Of a DNA stretch of 64,000 bases, positions 13,601-22,868 are shown in pieces. Position numbers and translations under genes: made by a program. This DNA comes from Cladocopium goreaui (taxonomy: Eukaryota; Sar; Dinophyceae; Suessiales; Symbiodiniaceae): assembly GCA_947184155.2 (NCBI GenBank), contig CAMXCT020000391.1, positions 294,254 to 358,253 on the forward strand. The letters run 5' to 3'. The notes below the pieces were generated by a model. That model ran no database searches. It had not been told where the DNA came from and worked only from the letters and a program-made list of their open reading frames with translations. Every line of letters begins with the position of its first letter. The first letter of the stretch is position 1.

Positions 13601-16600
13601 TGGCTGGGTAAATCATCTATTTCGAACTGGGTCATCTATACCATGGCTATGTTAGTCATAACCAAGATGGTAAATCATGGGTTTTGACCCATCCCCACTC
13701 ACTGAAGGCAGATTCTGCTCTGTATCGAAGCTTTAGTATCCATGTATTGTAAGGAACCTAGCACACAAAGGATTATATAAAATGACAATTGAGCCATACG
13801 ACCATGCCTAAACAACACCCTCAACGTCCTTCAATTCTGTTTAGTTTAAAGGGGATTCATCGTGGCAACTCTGAATGAATACTTGTAGTCTAATCCCGTG
13901 AAAATATCGACCACCGGCACTCCCAAGATTCGAACAGACCTTCTGACCCAATCTGTCCATGGTTGATTAAATCCCTCAATCATTCCTCAATCTCTCTTGA
14001 CCAATGACTGTCCACAGCATAGTCCACTATCTCATGACAAACGAGACATAGGTCGCATTGGTCAAAGATCGCTAATATGCCATGGCAAATGCCTCTTGCA
14101 ACAATGTCTCTGGGTTACTCATGTGGATTTCTTGTCTCAATATACTTATCTGGTTGGTGGTTTCAAACCCTCCGGAAAATATTAGTCAGTTGGGATGATT
14201 ATTCCCAATATATGGGAAAATAAAAAATGTTCCAAACCACCAACCAGATACTTATCATTTTATGTTTCCTATCAAACAAGCCATAAAATGGAACATCCCA
14301 TTTTAAGACCCAGAAACAATGATTAAAAAAAACAATCTTAGATACCCTGCAAAAAAAAAAACGTGTTAGCTGGTCAGCTGGTCAGTGATATTCCCATTTA
14401 TAGCAGATTGAATGATTAAGCTGAATTAAGCTGATCAAGCTACCCATCCAGTTGACCTAGAACTGATCCAAGTCTCTTTGACCAATCCAAGGATTTGGGC
14501 AAGGTAACCTCCTCGTCGAACTCCTCACGTCCAAGGTAAGGCAAGGACGACCAAGGCTTCTGGTTCTTGGTCATGCATCCAACGTGGTCGACGGTGAATT
14601 CCTCCTGCTTCCTGAGGTGGGATGGAAGGACTGGGAAGGGTAAAGCACGAAACATCACGAAACTCAAAATATGAACATATGATATTGATTTATATTATTG
14701 ATCCACAGGGAAATAGATTACTGTAGATACACGAATACGAATGATACGACGAAAGTTGGGTGTCGGCAATGGTCTCCGGGTCGGCCAAGTGTCTTGTCTG
14801 CGAATTCCGTGACACCCAGCTGATAGCCTAGGACCGCTCCGCATCTGACTGAAGTTTTTGGGGAAAAGCAATGGGTCCATGTTCCAAATGAAAAAAGGAA
14901 CTTTATTTTTAGGTTTCTATTATTTCATTATTCATTTATATTCATTATGTATCTTATGTTCTATTCATCTCAGGTCAGCAAAGATTTCATGATCCTTTCC
15001 ATGGATGCAAAGTCAAAATGATCCACCAAAAAAAGCTCATTTTTCCCATAATTTTCTGATTTTGCCTATTATCCACCATTCATCGGATTCACCCAGAGAT
15101 AAACTGAATCATTTCAGGATTTTCTGGGCTTCCCGTTGGGAAAGACAAGCTTCCCGTCCTACAATGTGGGGGGTCATACCCGTCCACACCGACCAGGTGA
15201 TCAGGGATGGCTGCAGAGGGTTCCACGTCTGCCAAGAAACTGTGTCCCTCTTTGTTGTGCCTCAAAACATGGTGCTGGCTGCTGGCGAAACGTGCGAAGC
15301 TGTGATATTTAAAGCTGAAAGGTCTCGTTGTGGAATCCGACAAGAGAAGTATCAATCATTGAAGCTCCATGTGGTGTTTAAAATCAAATCAGGCTGGGAG
15401 CAGGATATTGAAGACGATTAAAGGATATCAAAGGAACATACAGGAACAAACAAGGGCAAATAGGACTGGTTGACTCCTATTTTCACCAGGAGTGAGGGTG
15501 TAACCACACATTGGAAATTCCCCGGTGCCCCTTCCAAAGCCGACAACTCTTGTGGATTCTGGCGCCTCTGAGTACATGTCGTGACATCTGTGATTTCACT
15601 AGCATCTCACTTGCCATCTGCTCAAAGAAGCCTACAATGTGAGGCCCCCAAGATAGCTAAGTTGGTTTATAACTCCAATAACTATGGTTTATGGTACTTA
15701 TAACTATAGTTACTGGGGCTTATAAACCAACTTATAACTGGGGGGCCTCACATTGTACCAACCATCTTTTTTATGAGTGTGGTTGCTCTGAGGCGGTTAA
15801 GGCCAGGCTTTGCCCAAATTTTTTGGCACGTGAATTTTTTCAGTGGTGCACCACGGTTGAACCCCCACAAGCATAAACCTTACCAAAGCCTAAACCCAAT
15901 AAACACCAATTAAACCCAAGTATCCGGATGAATTGAAGTATATTGCAGTAATAACTCACCAACCTCAAAGGTAACCTCAAATGAGGTGATTTGGGGATAG
16001 TTACAGTACCCTTAAAATTCCCATCATTCCAAGTGACGTCACAGTGAGGTTGGCCTTGTTTACCCAGATTATCCCCATCACATCCCAGTTGTACCATCAT
16101 TGTCCGTATCAAAACCATTCTGCAAACCCAATACAACGAACACATACACACGTACTACAGTACTCTCATCCCACTCATAGGGGAAAAAAACACCTAGAAA
16201 CCACAGTTGGGTAGGGGATTTGAGATATTTGAGACGATTCATGGGATGGTTTATAAATTAGGGGATGGTTTAAAAGAAAAACCCTAATATGTTTTATATA
16301 TATATATTAAGTTATAATTTATAATTATACATATATAATTACGTATAATTTTAACATATAGATATTATACATTGATATCCACATCAAAATCAATCCACAA
16401 CTGGCCATTTCTGACGTTTCCCTTATCTGTCAACGAGGCAAGGCACTTCTCGATCTGTCGCAGATTTTCAGCGAAGATCTGGAAACGGCTTTCTTGCTCC
16501 TCTTCAGAGTCATAGCTCCTAGGGGCATGGGATGATCCTTCGAAGCCACGTCGTGGCCCAAGGGGATGAAGCCAAGGCTTCGATGAAGCCGATTGGGACA

Positions 16601-19307
16601 TGTCTACCTAACATGGCTACCTAACATCAAAGATATTCATAGATATTCGTAGATAGTTTTGTATCAATGTAAACATATGCACAGAAATCGTACTACATTT
16701 GGTTCACAACGGTTCATTGAGTTATACAAGGTTATACAAGTAGGGTTCAATGGACCTTGTGGTTTGTCCAAACAAAAACAAATGCCATGAACAAATGGGA
16801 ACCACATGGCCCAGCATAGACACTAATTAAATCCCATTTCCAAGGGGGTGTGTTGCCAAGGTCATCATTTACTTTCATTAACTATCTTCCAGAATCATCC
16901 CAAATCACCACTGGAGATGGTCTTAAATAATATTATCCATGTTCACTTAAATATTTACTTATTATGGATAAATAACATTAAATAACCATCATTTACTTTC
17001 ATATTCTCCAAGTGAATGAATCCTTTGAAGTGGCACGGGGTCACCGGGGGTCACGGGGTCTGTTGCTCCAACTCTCTGGTTGCATCACCCCACCGCCCCA
17101 AGTGGGGGAGAGTGGGTGGGAAGTGGGGCACCAAAAGCAGAAAATCCAGAAAACATCACTGGTGGAAAGACCTACCCTATATATGGTCAGTATGGTTTAA
17201 TATGGTGCAAAATCCCATTGATTACCATACTCAGTTATATACTGTACTTATATAGCTGGTTGGTGGGAAAAACCTACCCCTCTGACAAATGATGGAGTTA
17301 AAGTCAGTTGGGGTTATGACATTCCCAACTGAATGGACAGTCATAAAATTCCATGGTTCCAGTCACCACCAACCAGATCATAATTGCTTCCCGGCTCATG
17401 GATGATGATCAATGATAATTGCTAGTGCGACTCAGTAGTAACTACAGTAGTGCGACAAGGGTACTTGGAGGATCCCACTTACTGTAGCAAGTGGTTAGAA
17501 GAAATAGTTACCGTAAAATATTTTTATAGATGGGACAACCTACTTAAGGGACTTACACTCACCAGGGTTATTAAACACAACCACACTCCGTCGGATGACC
17601 CTCCAAGTTTCGTAAGCCCTTAAGTAAGCCCTTTTTGATCCTCAACCGACAGGGCTTTTGAACATGCGAAAAAGTGGGAAGGAACAATGCCGCATGTCAA
17701 TTTCCCAAGAAACTTGTGGTACTTGGCGACAAAGTCTTCGAACGCCTTGCGTACATCCTTGCCATGCTAAAAATCGCAGGGTCATTCATATCCATATGAT
17801 GGACCGAAAACATGGATCGTACTATGTCGAACTCTGTGAGGGAGCCTTGTGTTGGGTACGTACATTGTGACTCAATAAACCTCTCTGGGGGTTATGACTG
17901 GGTATACAAACGCAGCCATTGACAATGAGGTGCTAACGTGTGTGACGACCACCTCACAACTGGAGCTCAACTTAGGCCCCAAAAAACTTTGCCTTTACAG
18001 TTTGCATCGTTGGAGAAAACCGGCAACTTATCCATGAAGAGACTCTAGTGTACCAGGTTTAGCGTCATTTTTTGGTTGGTGATTGACCTACCCCTCTGAA
18101 AAATATGAAAGTCAATGGGAAGGATGACATCCCATATATGAAATATAACATAAAAAATGTTTGAAACCACCAACCAGTTTTTGATATGTTCACGACTGCT
18201 CACCAATACCAAAACCGGATTCCTGCAGAATGCGCCTTGAGACGTATGGCCTAATTCGATGAGAAACTGCAGATGTTTCGAAGGAAGACTGCAGGTGGAA
18301 GCAGTGGGTACACGGATATATGGTAAATCTTTCAATGTTTACAATTGCACAATGTGAGGCCCTCAAGATAGCTAAGTTGGTTTATAACTCCAATAACTAT
18401 GGTTTATGGTACTTATAACTATAGTTACTGGGGCTTATAAACGAACTTAAACTGGGGGGCCTCACATTGCACCTTTACTGAAGGATTCTGCAACCTGAAC
18501 CTCAAATAACTTTTCTGGATATCCTGCTGAACTGCGGGTCCCTTAGGCCGCAAAAACCCATTGTTGAGCGGTCAAACGCTTCCATCTACAGAATCATGGA
18601 TACCCTTAGATATCCTTCAGAGCTTATTTTCAGCTCGATATGTGTATTTGCATGTATTCGCCGTTTGAAACGTAAGAAATGAAAGTGTTGAACTACCCTC
18701 TGGTAAACTAACATAACTATGGAAAATCACCATTTTCAATGGGTAAATCCACTATAAATGGCCATTTTCAAAAGCTATGTTTGTTTACCAAAGGGTACCC
18801 ATCCAAGGTCTACTCCTTTGTTTGACAGCTATATCTCTCGGCATTTCGTTGGTTTTCTACGCCGTTCTTCTTGCTGCTGAAGTCCCAACCCGAATCGGAA
18901 GATGATCCACAAAAATGTCGCCTAAATGTGCACTCAAAACGCTTACCCTCTGGTAAACTAACATAACTATTGAAAATGGCCCATTTATAGTGGATTTTCC
19001 CATTAAAAATTGTGATTTTCCATAGCAATGTTGAATTACCAGAGGGTAAACTGAAACCCTCATTTTTGGGGAATGACACTGTGTGGAGAAAAACATGGTT
19101 TGCTGGAACATGCCATATATTCATAGTTGATTTTCCAAGCTATAAACCTCCAATTATGTAGGAGTTTCCCAGCCACGTTTGAGAATGACAATATTACCAG
19201 ACTATCCGTCAAAATCATCCAAGGTGTCCCCAGGTGTGCAGTTGAGACTCTGTCTCTCCCTTGCAAACACCCAACGCGGCGAGGAGAACTGCGAGTTTCA
19301 CTGCCAT
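3761..19307 (-). CDS. Papain/cathepsin L-like cysteine protease (C1A), 18 exons
   Basis: Exons on the minus strand: 19307-19257 (start ATG, hydrophobic signal; 3' end uncertain), 17757-17705, 16518-16432, 15260-15227, 14994-14969, 14611-14477, 13203-13160, 12049-12009, 10871-10802, 9584-9523, 8966-8901, 7895-7800, 7342-7300, 5635-~5603, 4881-4814, 4699-4654, 4100-4082 and 3827-3761 (TGA). They sum to 1041 bp, about 346 residues, which is normal for a cathepsin L precursor. Order: signal peptide; I29 propeptide (AFEDFVAKYHKFL, EEQESRFQIFAENLRQI, FADL); mature start LPKSLDWS; NQGRCGSCWSF with catalytic Cys (12047-12045); LVSLSEQQLVDC; GCQGGSMDLAFEYL; LDHGVLLVGYG with catalytic His; KNSWGADWG with catalytic Asn; CGIKDQPSYPIV. 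Most joins are in phase at GT/GC/GA-AG boundaries. The donors of exons 5 and 14 are unresolved by one base. It probably acts in a lysosome-like or secreted compartment. The whole gene lies within an ankyrin-gene intron. Confidence 0.92.
4890..5031. repeat. Inverted-repeat element, family F1 (copy f), diverged
   Basis: It shares GCTAAGTTGGT...ATAACTCC and CTTATAACTGGGGGGC with the other F1 copies. The left end is altered. It begins within a few bases of the 3' splice site of the protease exon carrying the catalytic His (exon start 4881). Confidence 0.65.
5130..5233. repeat. Inverted-repeat element, family F3 (copy h)
   Basis: TCCTCTGGTAAGCTAAC on the left is the approximate inverse of GGTTTACCAAAGGGTA on the right. 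The middle holds the family CACTATAAATGG core. It lies in the protease intron between exons 5635 and 4881. Confidence 0.75.
6340..6885. repeat. Long (TA)n / TATATCA microsatellite
   Basis: About 540 bp of TATATA broken by regular ATC and CATA units and ending in a (GT)n run. It gives spurious I/Y-rich frames on both strands. It lies in the protease intron between exons 7300 and 5635. Confidence 0.95.
7910..8061. repeat. Inverted-repeat element, family F4 (copy b)
   Basis: CAATGGCCA on the left and TGACCATTG on the right. Internal GGAGGTACC pairs with GGTACAGTACCTCC, as in copy a. Its left end lies 15 bp from the first base of protease exon 7895-7800, so it supplies the sequence just upstream of that 3' splice site. 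Confidence 0.8.
10331..10727. repeat. Compound (GATA)n / (GATTA)n / (GGTTA)n microsatellite
   Basis: TAGA tetramers flank TTAGA/TTAGG pentamers across about 400 bp. It lies in the protease intron between exons 10802 and 9584. A complementary-strand version lies at 20.9-21.1 kb. Confidence 0.95.
12322..12452. repeat. Inverted-repeat element, family F1 (copy a)
   Basis: TACAATGTGAGGCCCCC on the left is the exact inverse of GGGGGGCCTCACATTGTA apart from one extra G. The inner AAGTTGGTGAACATAAC pairs with GTTAACCAACTTATAAC. It lies in the intron upstream of the protease exon carrying the catalytic Cys. Confidence 0.9.
12617..12728. repeat. Inverted-repeat element, family F2 (copy a)
   Basis: CTGGCTGGTGGTAT on the left and ACCACCAACCAG on the right, with the family core CCCCTCTGAAAAATGATGG and TCAGTTGGGATGATTAAAT. 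Confidence 0.85.
12980..13104. repeat. Inverted-repeat element, family F1 (copy b)
   Basis: TACAAGGTGGTGCCCCC and its inverse GGGGGGCACCACCTTGTA. Substitutions relative to copies a, c and d are matched on both arms, so the arms were copied as a pair or corrected together. It ends 56 bp from the protease exon 13203-13160. Confidence 0.9.
13541..13671. repeat. Inverted-repeat element, family F3 (copy f)
   Basis: TACCCTCTGGTTATGACTAAC on the left and its inverse GTTAGTCATAACCA on the right, with the GCCATGG / CCATGGC inner pair. A variant of F3 with a longer middle. Confidence 0.75.
14150..14247. repeat. Inverted-repeat element, family F2 (copy b), with 8-bp target duplication
   Basis: CTGGTTGGTGG...CCACCAACCAG. 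The flanks read ATACTTAT immediately before and ATACTTAT immediately after, an 8-bp direct repeat that marks it as an insertion. Confidence 0.88.
15633..15757. repeat. Inverted-repeat element, family F1 (copy c)
   Basis: TACAATGTGAGGCCCCC...GGGGGGCCTCACATTGTA with TTGGTTTATAACTCC inside. Nearly identical to copies a and d, suggesting recent spread. Confidence 0.9.
17256..17376. repeat. Inverted-repeat element, family F2 (copy c)
   Basis: CTGGTTGGTGGG on the left and CACCACCAACCAG on the right. The middle has TACCCCTCTGACAAATGATGG and AGTCAGTTGGGG. Confidence 0.82.
17461..17608. repeat. Inverted-repeat element, family F5 (copy b)
   Basis: ACTTGGAGGATCCCACTTA on the left and GGATGACCCTCCAAGT on the right. 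Inner AAGTGGTT and AACCTACTT partly pair. It lies in the intron downstream of protease exon 17757-17705. Confidence 0.65.
18071..18177. repeat. Inverted-repeat element, family F2 (copy d)
   Basis: TTGGTTGGTGATTGACC on the left and AAACCACCAACCAG on the right, with the TACCCCTCTGAAAAAT core. Confidence 0.8.
18346..18471. repeat. Inverted-repeat element, family F1 (copy d)
   Basis: CAATGTGAGGCCCTC on the left and GGGGGGCCTCACATTG on the right. The flanking dinucleotide is CA on both sides, while copies a, c and e have TA. A 2-bp target duplication would explain both. Confidence 0.88.
18694..18797. repeat. Inverted-repeat element, family F3 (copy a)
   Basis: TACCCTCTGGTAAACTAAC on the left and GTTTACCAAAGGGTA on the right. 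The middle has CACCATTTTCAATGGG and CACTATAAATGGCC. Confidence 0.85.
18944..19048. repeat. Inverted-repeat element, family F3 (copy b)
   Basis: TACCCTCTGGTAAACTAAC on the left and GAATTACCAGAGGGTA on the right. The core is inverted relative to copy a. It lies in the protease first intron, 150 bp from copy a. Confidence 0.85.
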
Positions 19308-19632
19308 GACTCTCTTGGAAAAGCGAGAAGCAAAATACAACTTGACTCGGCCAGAAGCACTGTGAACTGAGCAAAAAAGCGGCAAAATAGCGGGGATGGT
19401 CACAGCATGTATTGAATTCTTTATGTAGTATGAAATTGATACGTTTCACCTTGGGATGGTTCACACGTTTGAGAATCAAATCATCTAACATTATCATCTG
19501 GAGCAAGATGTACATACCAGATTTATCCATAGTTTTCAACACATGGTCTTTGAATCCAGTAAAACACTAAGACCATGGAAAAATATCTCGACATTTCTCG
19601 ACATCCAAATTGATGCTTCATGGTTTTCTCCA

Positions 19633-19736
19633 TACCCTCTGGTGAACTAACATAGCAATTGAAAATGGCCATTTATAGTGGATTTTCCCATTAAAAATGG
19701 TGATTTTCCATTGCTATGTTAGTTCACCAGAGGGTA
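19633..19736. repeat. Inverted-repeat element, family F3 (copy c)
   Basis: TACCCTCTGGTGAACTAAC on the left and its exact inverse GTTAGTTCACCAGAGGGTA on the right. It lies between ankyrin exon 19,828-19,775 and the protease start. Confidence 0.88.
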
Positions 19737-19774
19737 TCCCCATGCTTTTCAACGAAATGACTGGGATTCCCTAC

Positions 19775-21860
19775 CATCGTGGTTGGTGGCTTCGATATCT
19801 GCACCACAACTGAGCAGCCTTGGCACTTCTTGGTGTCATCATCTTGGACACAAAAAAAACTCAGAAGATCAACAATCATCATCTACTAATAATAAATATA
19901 TAATAGGGTAATAATGTATCCTAATAGATAGATATATTATAAATAGGATATAACCATCATCATCTCATCTATGATAGGATATATGAATAGATAAGAACAA
20001 CTCTAATCATATATCCTAATAATACATAATTTAATCAATCATAATACTCATAGTCATGCTAATCATCCTAATAAAAATGGCCATGAAACAGTAGAACGTC
20101 AACCTCACCGTCGTTTTCCACGTTTCAGGGCGAGGAAAACGTAGCGAAAAAAGTGGATAAAAACCCGCCCAGCAGCTCGTTGATCATGTGCAAATGGCCT
20201 TGAGCCACTGCATGATGCAGTGGCATTTGTCCTGGACGATCTGCGAAAAAAGGATGGGTGATCTTTCCCGAGATAGGCTGGCCATGTACATGGGACATAT
20301 ATATAGGTACGTATGCGATACATATAAATCGAAGGTCTGCGCCAAGGTACTTTCTCGTTTGTGGTCTTGCTCAGGTCAAGTGTCTGTCTCAAGGATCCCC
20401 ATTGAAACACGACGGACGACGAAAGACGACAAAGAGAAAAAAACGAGCAAAAGGGTTTCAAGGGTTCCTCTACGGGACCTCCGGGGGAAGAAATTCCAAG
20501 GGTTCCTCTCCGGGACCTCCGGGGAGAAAAAATAAAAATAAAAATTTTAAAAAAATTAAGACGGGCACATACCATTGAGAAAAACACATAGCATGTTTTA
20601 TGCATATTTGCAATGTTCGGTCGCAAGTGTTCTTCCCCGGGGTATGGGTTTGTCTCCGGGATTTCATTTTATTTTTTATTTTTTTGGCAGCCTTGAGCGC
20701 GAACCTTCACTGTGGGAAAACACTTGGCCTTGAGAAATCCTTCGAACATGGGAAAATTTTCCGGGAATACGGTTGGGAAACCAGGACCTTTGAGGAGGGG
20801 AAAAAGAAAGCACCTTTGATACAGGGAGGAGGGTTGAGACAGGCACATACCATTGAGAAGGTAGAAAACCCTTCGTCCAGACTTTTGAATAAATATATAT
20901 ATATATATGTACATATTATACATACACAATATATCTATCTATATATCTATTTATCTATATATCTATCTATCCATCCATCCATCCATCCATCTATCTATCT
21001 ATGTATCTATCTATCCATCTATCCATCTATCTATCTATCCATCTATCTATCTAATCTAATCTAATCTAATCTAATCTAATCTATCTATCTATCTATCTAT
21101 CTATCTATATGTACACAATATATATATATATATACATATAATGATGTATATACAATTATGTATAATGATGTATATAATTATATATATGCATTGAAATCTT
21201 GAGAAAACATAGATATGAATGGAAATCATGTGAAAAACATTCTTTTTTTTGCTATGAATATGGGTTCATGGGAAATCATGGGATAACACATGCCCTGGTT
21301 GTCCCAGTGCGGGTATGACCCGGATCGTCATCTCCGCCAATTTCGATTCGATGTGAAAAATGACAGTGCCACAGTTATGGCCATGGCTATTAGTTATACC
21401 TGATTAATTTCTATGGGATTATACACTATTATACATTCTATCAATGGGCTTTTGTTAGAACTTATCTGGCTTTAAGAATCTGGCTTTGATATCAGCTGGA
21501 TGGCGTCCTGGTGGATGGTCCTCAAAAGTTGACCAGCAGGGCATCCAATCCAATAACCTATCCTCGTTCATATTTGTTTTACACATCTCCTCAATAGTGC
21601 CAAATATGTGATTCTATTCCCAACAACCAGAAAAAACTATTTCTTGAGGGTGTTTCATATGATATTCCCATTCATTCCCACTAAAAAAAAAACAATGAAA
21701 GCCCCTAAAACCCAATTAATTCCCATTAACATCCCCTCGAATTCAAATCCGTCGCCCCCGCCTGTTTCGTCCGCCATGTGAACGCTATGTGGCTTGGCTC
21801 GCTGGATCTGGCGCACCGCGTTGATGTCGCCCGCTTTGGCGGCCAGGTGAATATCACCAC
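19775..21860 (-). CDS. Ankyrin-repeat protein, 5' exons
   Basis: Three exons on the minus strand: 21860-21762, 20240-20169 and 19828-19775. All start after AG. Donors are GC, GC and GT. Spliced in phase they read GDIHLAAKAGDINAVRQI, RPGQMPLHHAVAQGHLHMI, then EVPRLLSCGADIEATNHDG. These are three ankyrin-type units, the first lacking the usual TPLH. The third exon ends one base into a codon and joins cleanly to exon 3002-2959 to give ...NHDG|DTPLHH. No start codon was found, so a further 5' exon probably lies above 21,860. No other ankyrin exon or stop was seen between 19,775 and the protease ATG at 19,307. This is the basis for treating the protease as nested in the next intron. Confidence 0.82.
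20891..21130. repeat. (ATCT)n / (ATCC)n / (CTAAT)n / (TA)n compound microsatellite
   Basis: TATC and CATC tetramers followed by CTAAT pentamers and TA runs. It is the reverse-complement composition of the array at 10.3-10.7 kb. Confidence 0.95.
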
Positions 21861-22179
21861 CTGGAGTGATGGAATGTGTATGGTGTTTTTTAATGGGATA
21901 TCCATCACCAAACCGCCATATGGTGGTTATGACATGTTGTGAATATCCCATCAATAAATATATATATATATTCATATCCATGTTTATGGTGTTTATGTGT
22001 TTTTAATGGGATATTCATAACCAACATATGGTTTCTAACTAGGTGAAAACTCTATGGTTTGTGATAGAACTATAGGTAATGGGGTGAAACTCAACCAACT
22101 TATGGAATGTTTATGAAGTTTTTAATGGGGTATTGTGATATTTTCATGAATATTGATGGGAGATAAATACCCTACATAT

Positions 22180-22428
22180 ATCAATGGCCATTTCAGGTGA
22201 ACTGGAGGTACTGTCCCATATTTTGGGCCACACTTTGAAAGATCCCCTGAAATTTAGCCCTCATATACCATCTGGTTGTTTAACAGTTCGCCATGGAAAG
22301 ATCCACCCATTTTTAATAGGTAAACCATCTATTTCTATGGGCCGTCTATACCATGGCTATGTTAAATAACCAGAGTCCTTACATATGGTAGGTACCTCCA
22401 ATAAATCGCTTCCTGAAATGGCCATTGA
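22180..22428. repeat. Inverted-repeat element, family F4 (copy c), interrupted by a nested F3 element
   Basis: ATCAATGGCCATTTCAGG on the left and CCTGAAATGGCCATTGAA on the right are inverse. The GGAGGTAC / GGTACCTCC inner pair is kept. About 110 bp at 22,264-22,376 is an F3-type element. The right end stops 7 bp before the exon at 22,436. Confidence 0.85.
22264..22376. repeat. Inverted-repeat element, family F3 (copy g), nested in F4
   Basis: TACCATCTGGTTGTTTAACAG on the left and TGTTAAATAACCAGAG on the right. It shares AGTTCGCCATGGAAA and TATACCATGGCTATG with copy f at 13.5 kb. Confidence 0.75.
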
Positions 22429-22435
22429 ATGCGAG

Positions 22436-22526
22436 GCGCATTTCGGTTTTTCGGAAGTCGTGGCCTACGACGGGAGCGTTTTTTCGACGGAGCTCAAAGA
22501 CTTTTTGAGTCCACTATTTGGCATAC
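22436..22526 (+). CDS. Orphan plus-strand exon, product not recognised
   Basis: An open 91-bp GC-rich segment between an AG acceptor (22434-22435) and a GT donor (22527). It reads AHFGFSEVVAYDGSVFSTEL, then KDFLSPLFGI. The complementary strand has stops in all frames, so plus is the likely strand. The upstream end abuts an F4 element, as does protease exon 7895-7800. I do not recognise the family. Its partner exons were not identified with confidence. Confidence 0.45.
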
Positions 22527-22540
22527 GTAGTATATATATA

Positions 22541-22645
22541 CACCCTCTGGTAAACTAACATAGCTATTGAAAATGACCATTTTCAATGGGTAATTCCAAT
22601 ATAAATCACCATTTTTCAATAGCTATGTTAAATTACCAGAGGGTA
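22541..22645. repeat. Inverted-repeat element, family F3 (copy d)
   Basis: ACCCTCTGGTAAACTAACATA on the left and TATGTTAAATTACCAGAGGGT on the right. It begins 15 bp after the GT donor of the exon ending at 22,526. Confidence 0.85.
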
Positions 22646-22754
22646 TATATGTGTGAATCATACTTCTACCATCTTATACCATATTATACCATCTTATATA
22701 CATATATACCATATATTTATACCATATTATATACCATATTATACCATCTTATAC

Positions 22755-22868
22755 CTGGTGGGTGGTGCAATAACCATCTTGAAAAAATGATGGAGTTCGT
22801 CAATGGGAAGGGTTATTCCATCCCATATATGGAATGGAAAATAAAACATGTTTGAAACCACCAACCAG
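22755..22868. repeat. Inverted-repeat element, family F2 (copy e)
   Basis: CTGGTGGGTGGTGCAAT on the left and AAACCACCAACCAG on the right. It is inserted inside a local TATACCATCT tandem tract that resumes after it. Confidence 0.8.

Noticed and set aside
18180-18310. Possible extra ankyrin exon (KHLQFLIELG) in the protease first intron
   Set aside because: The match covers one helix only, and the ankyrin frame already joins correctly without it.
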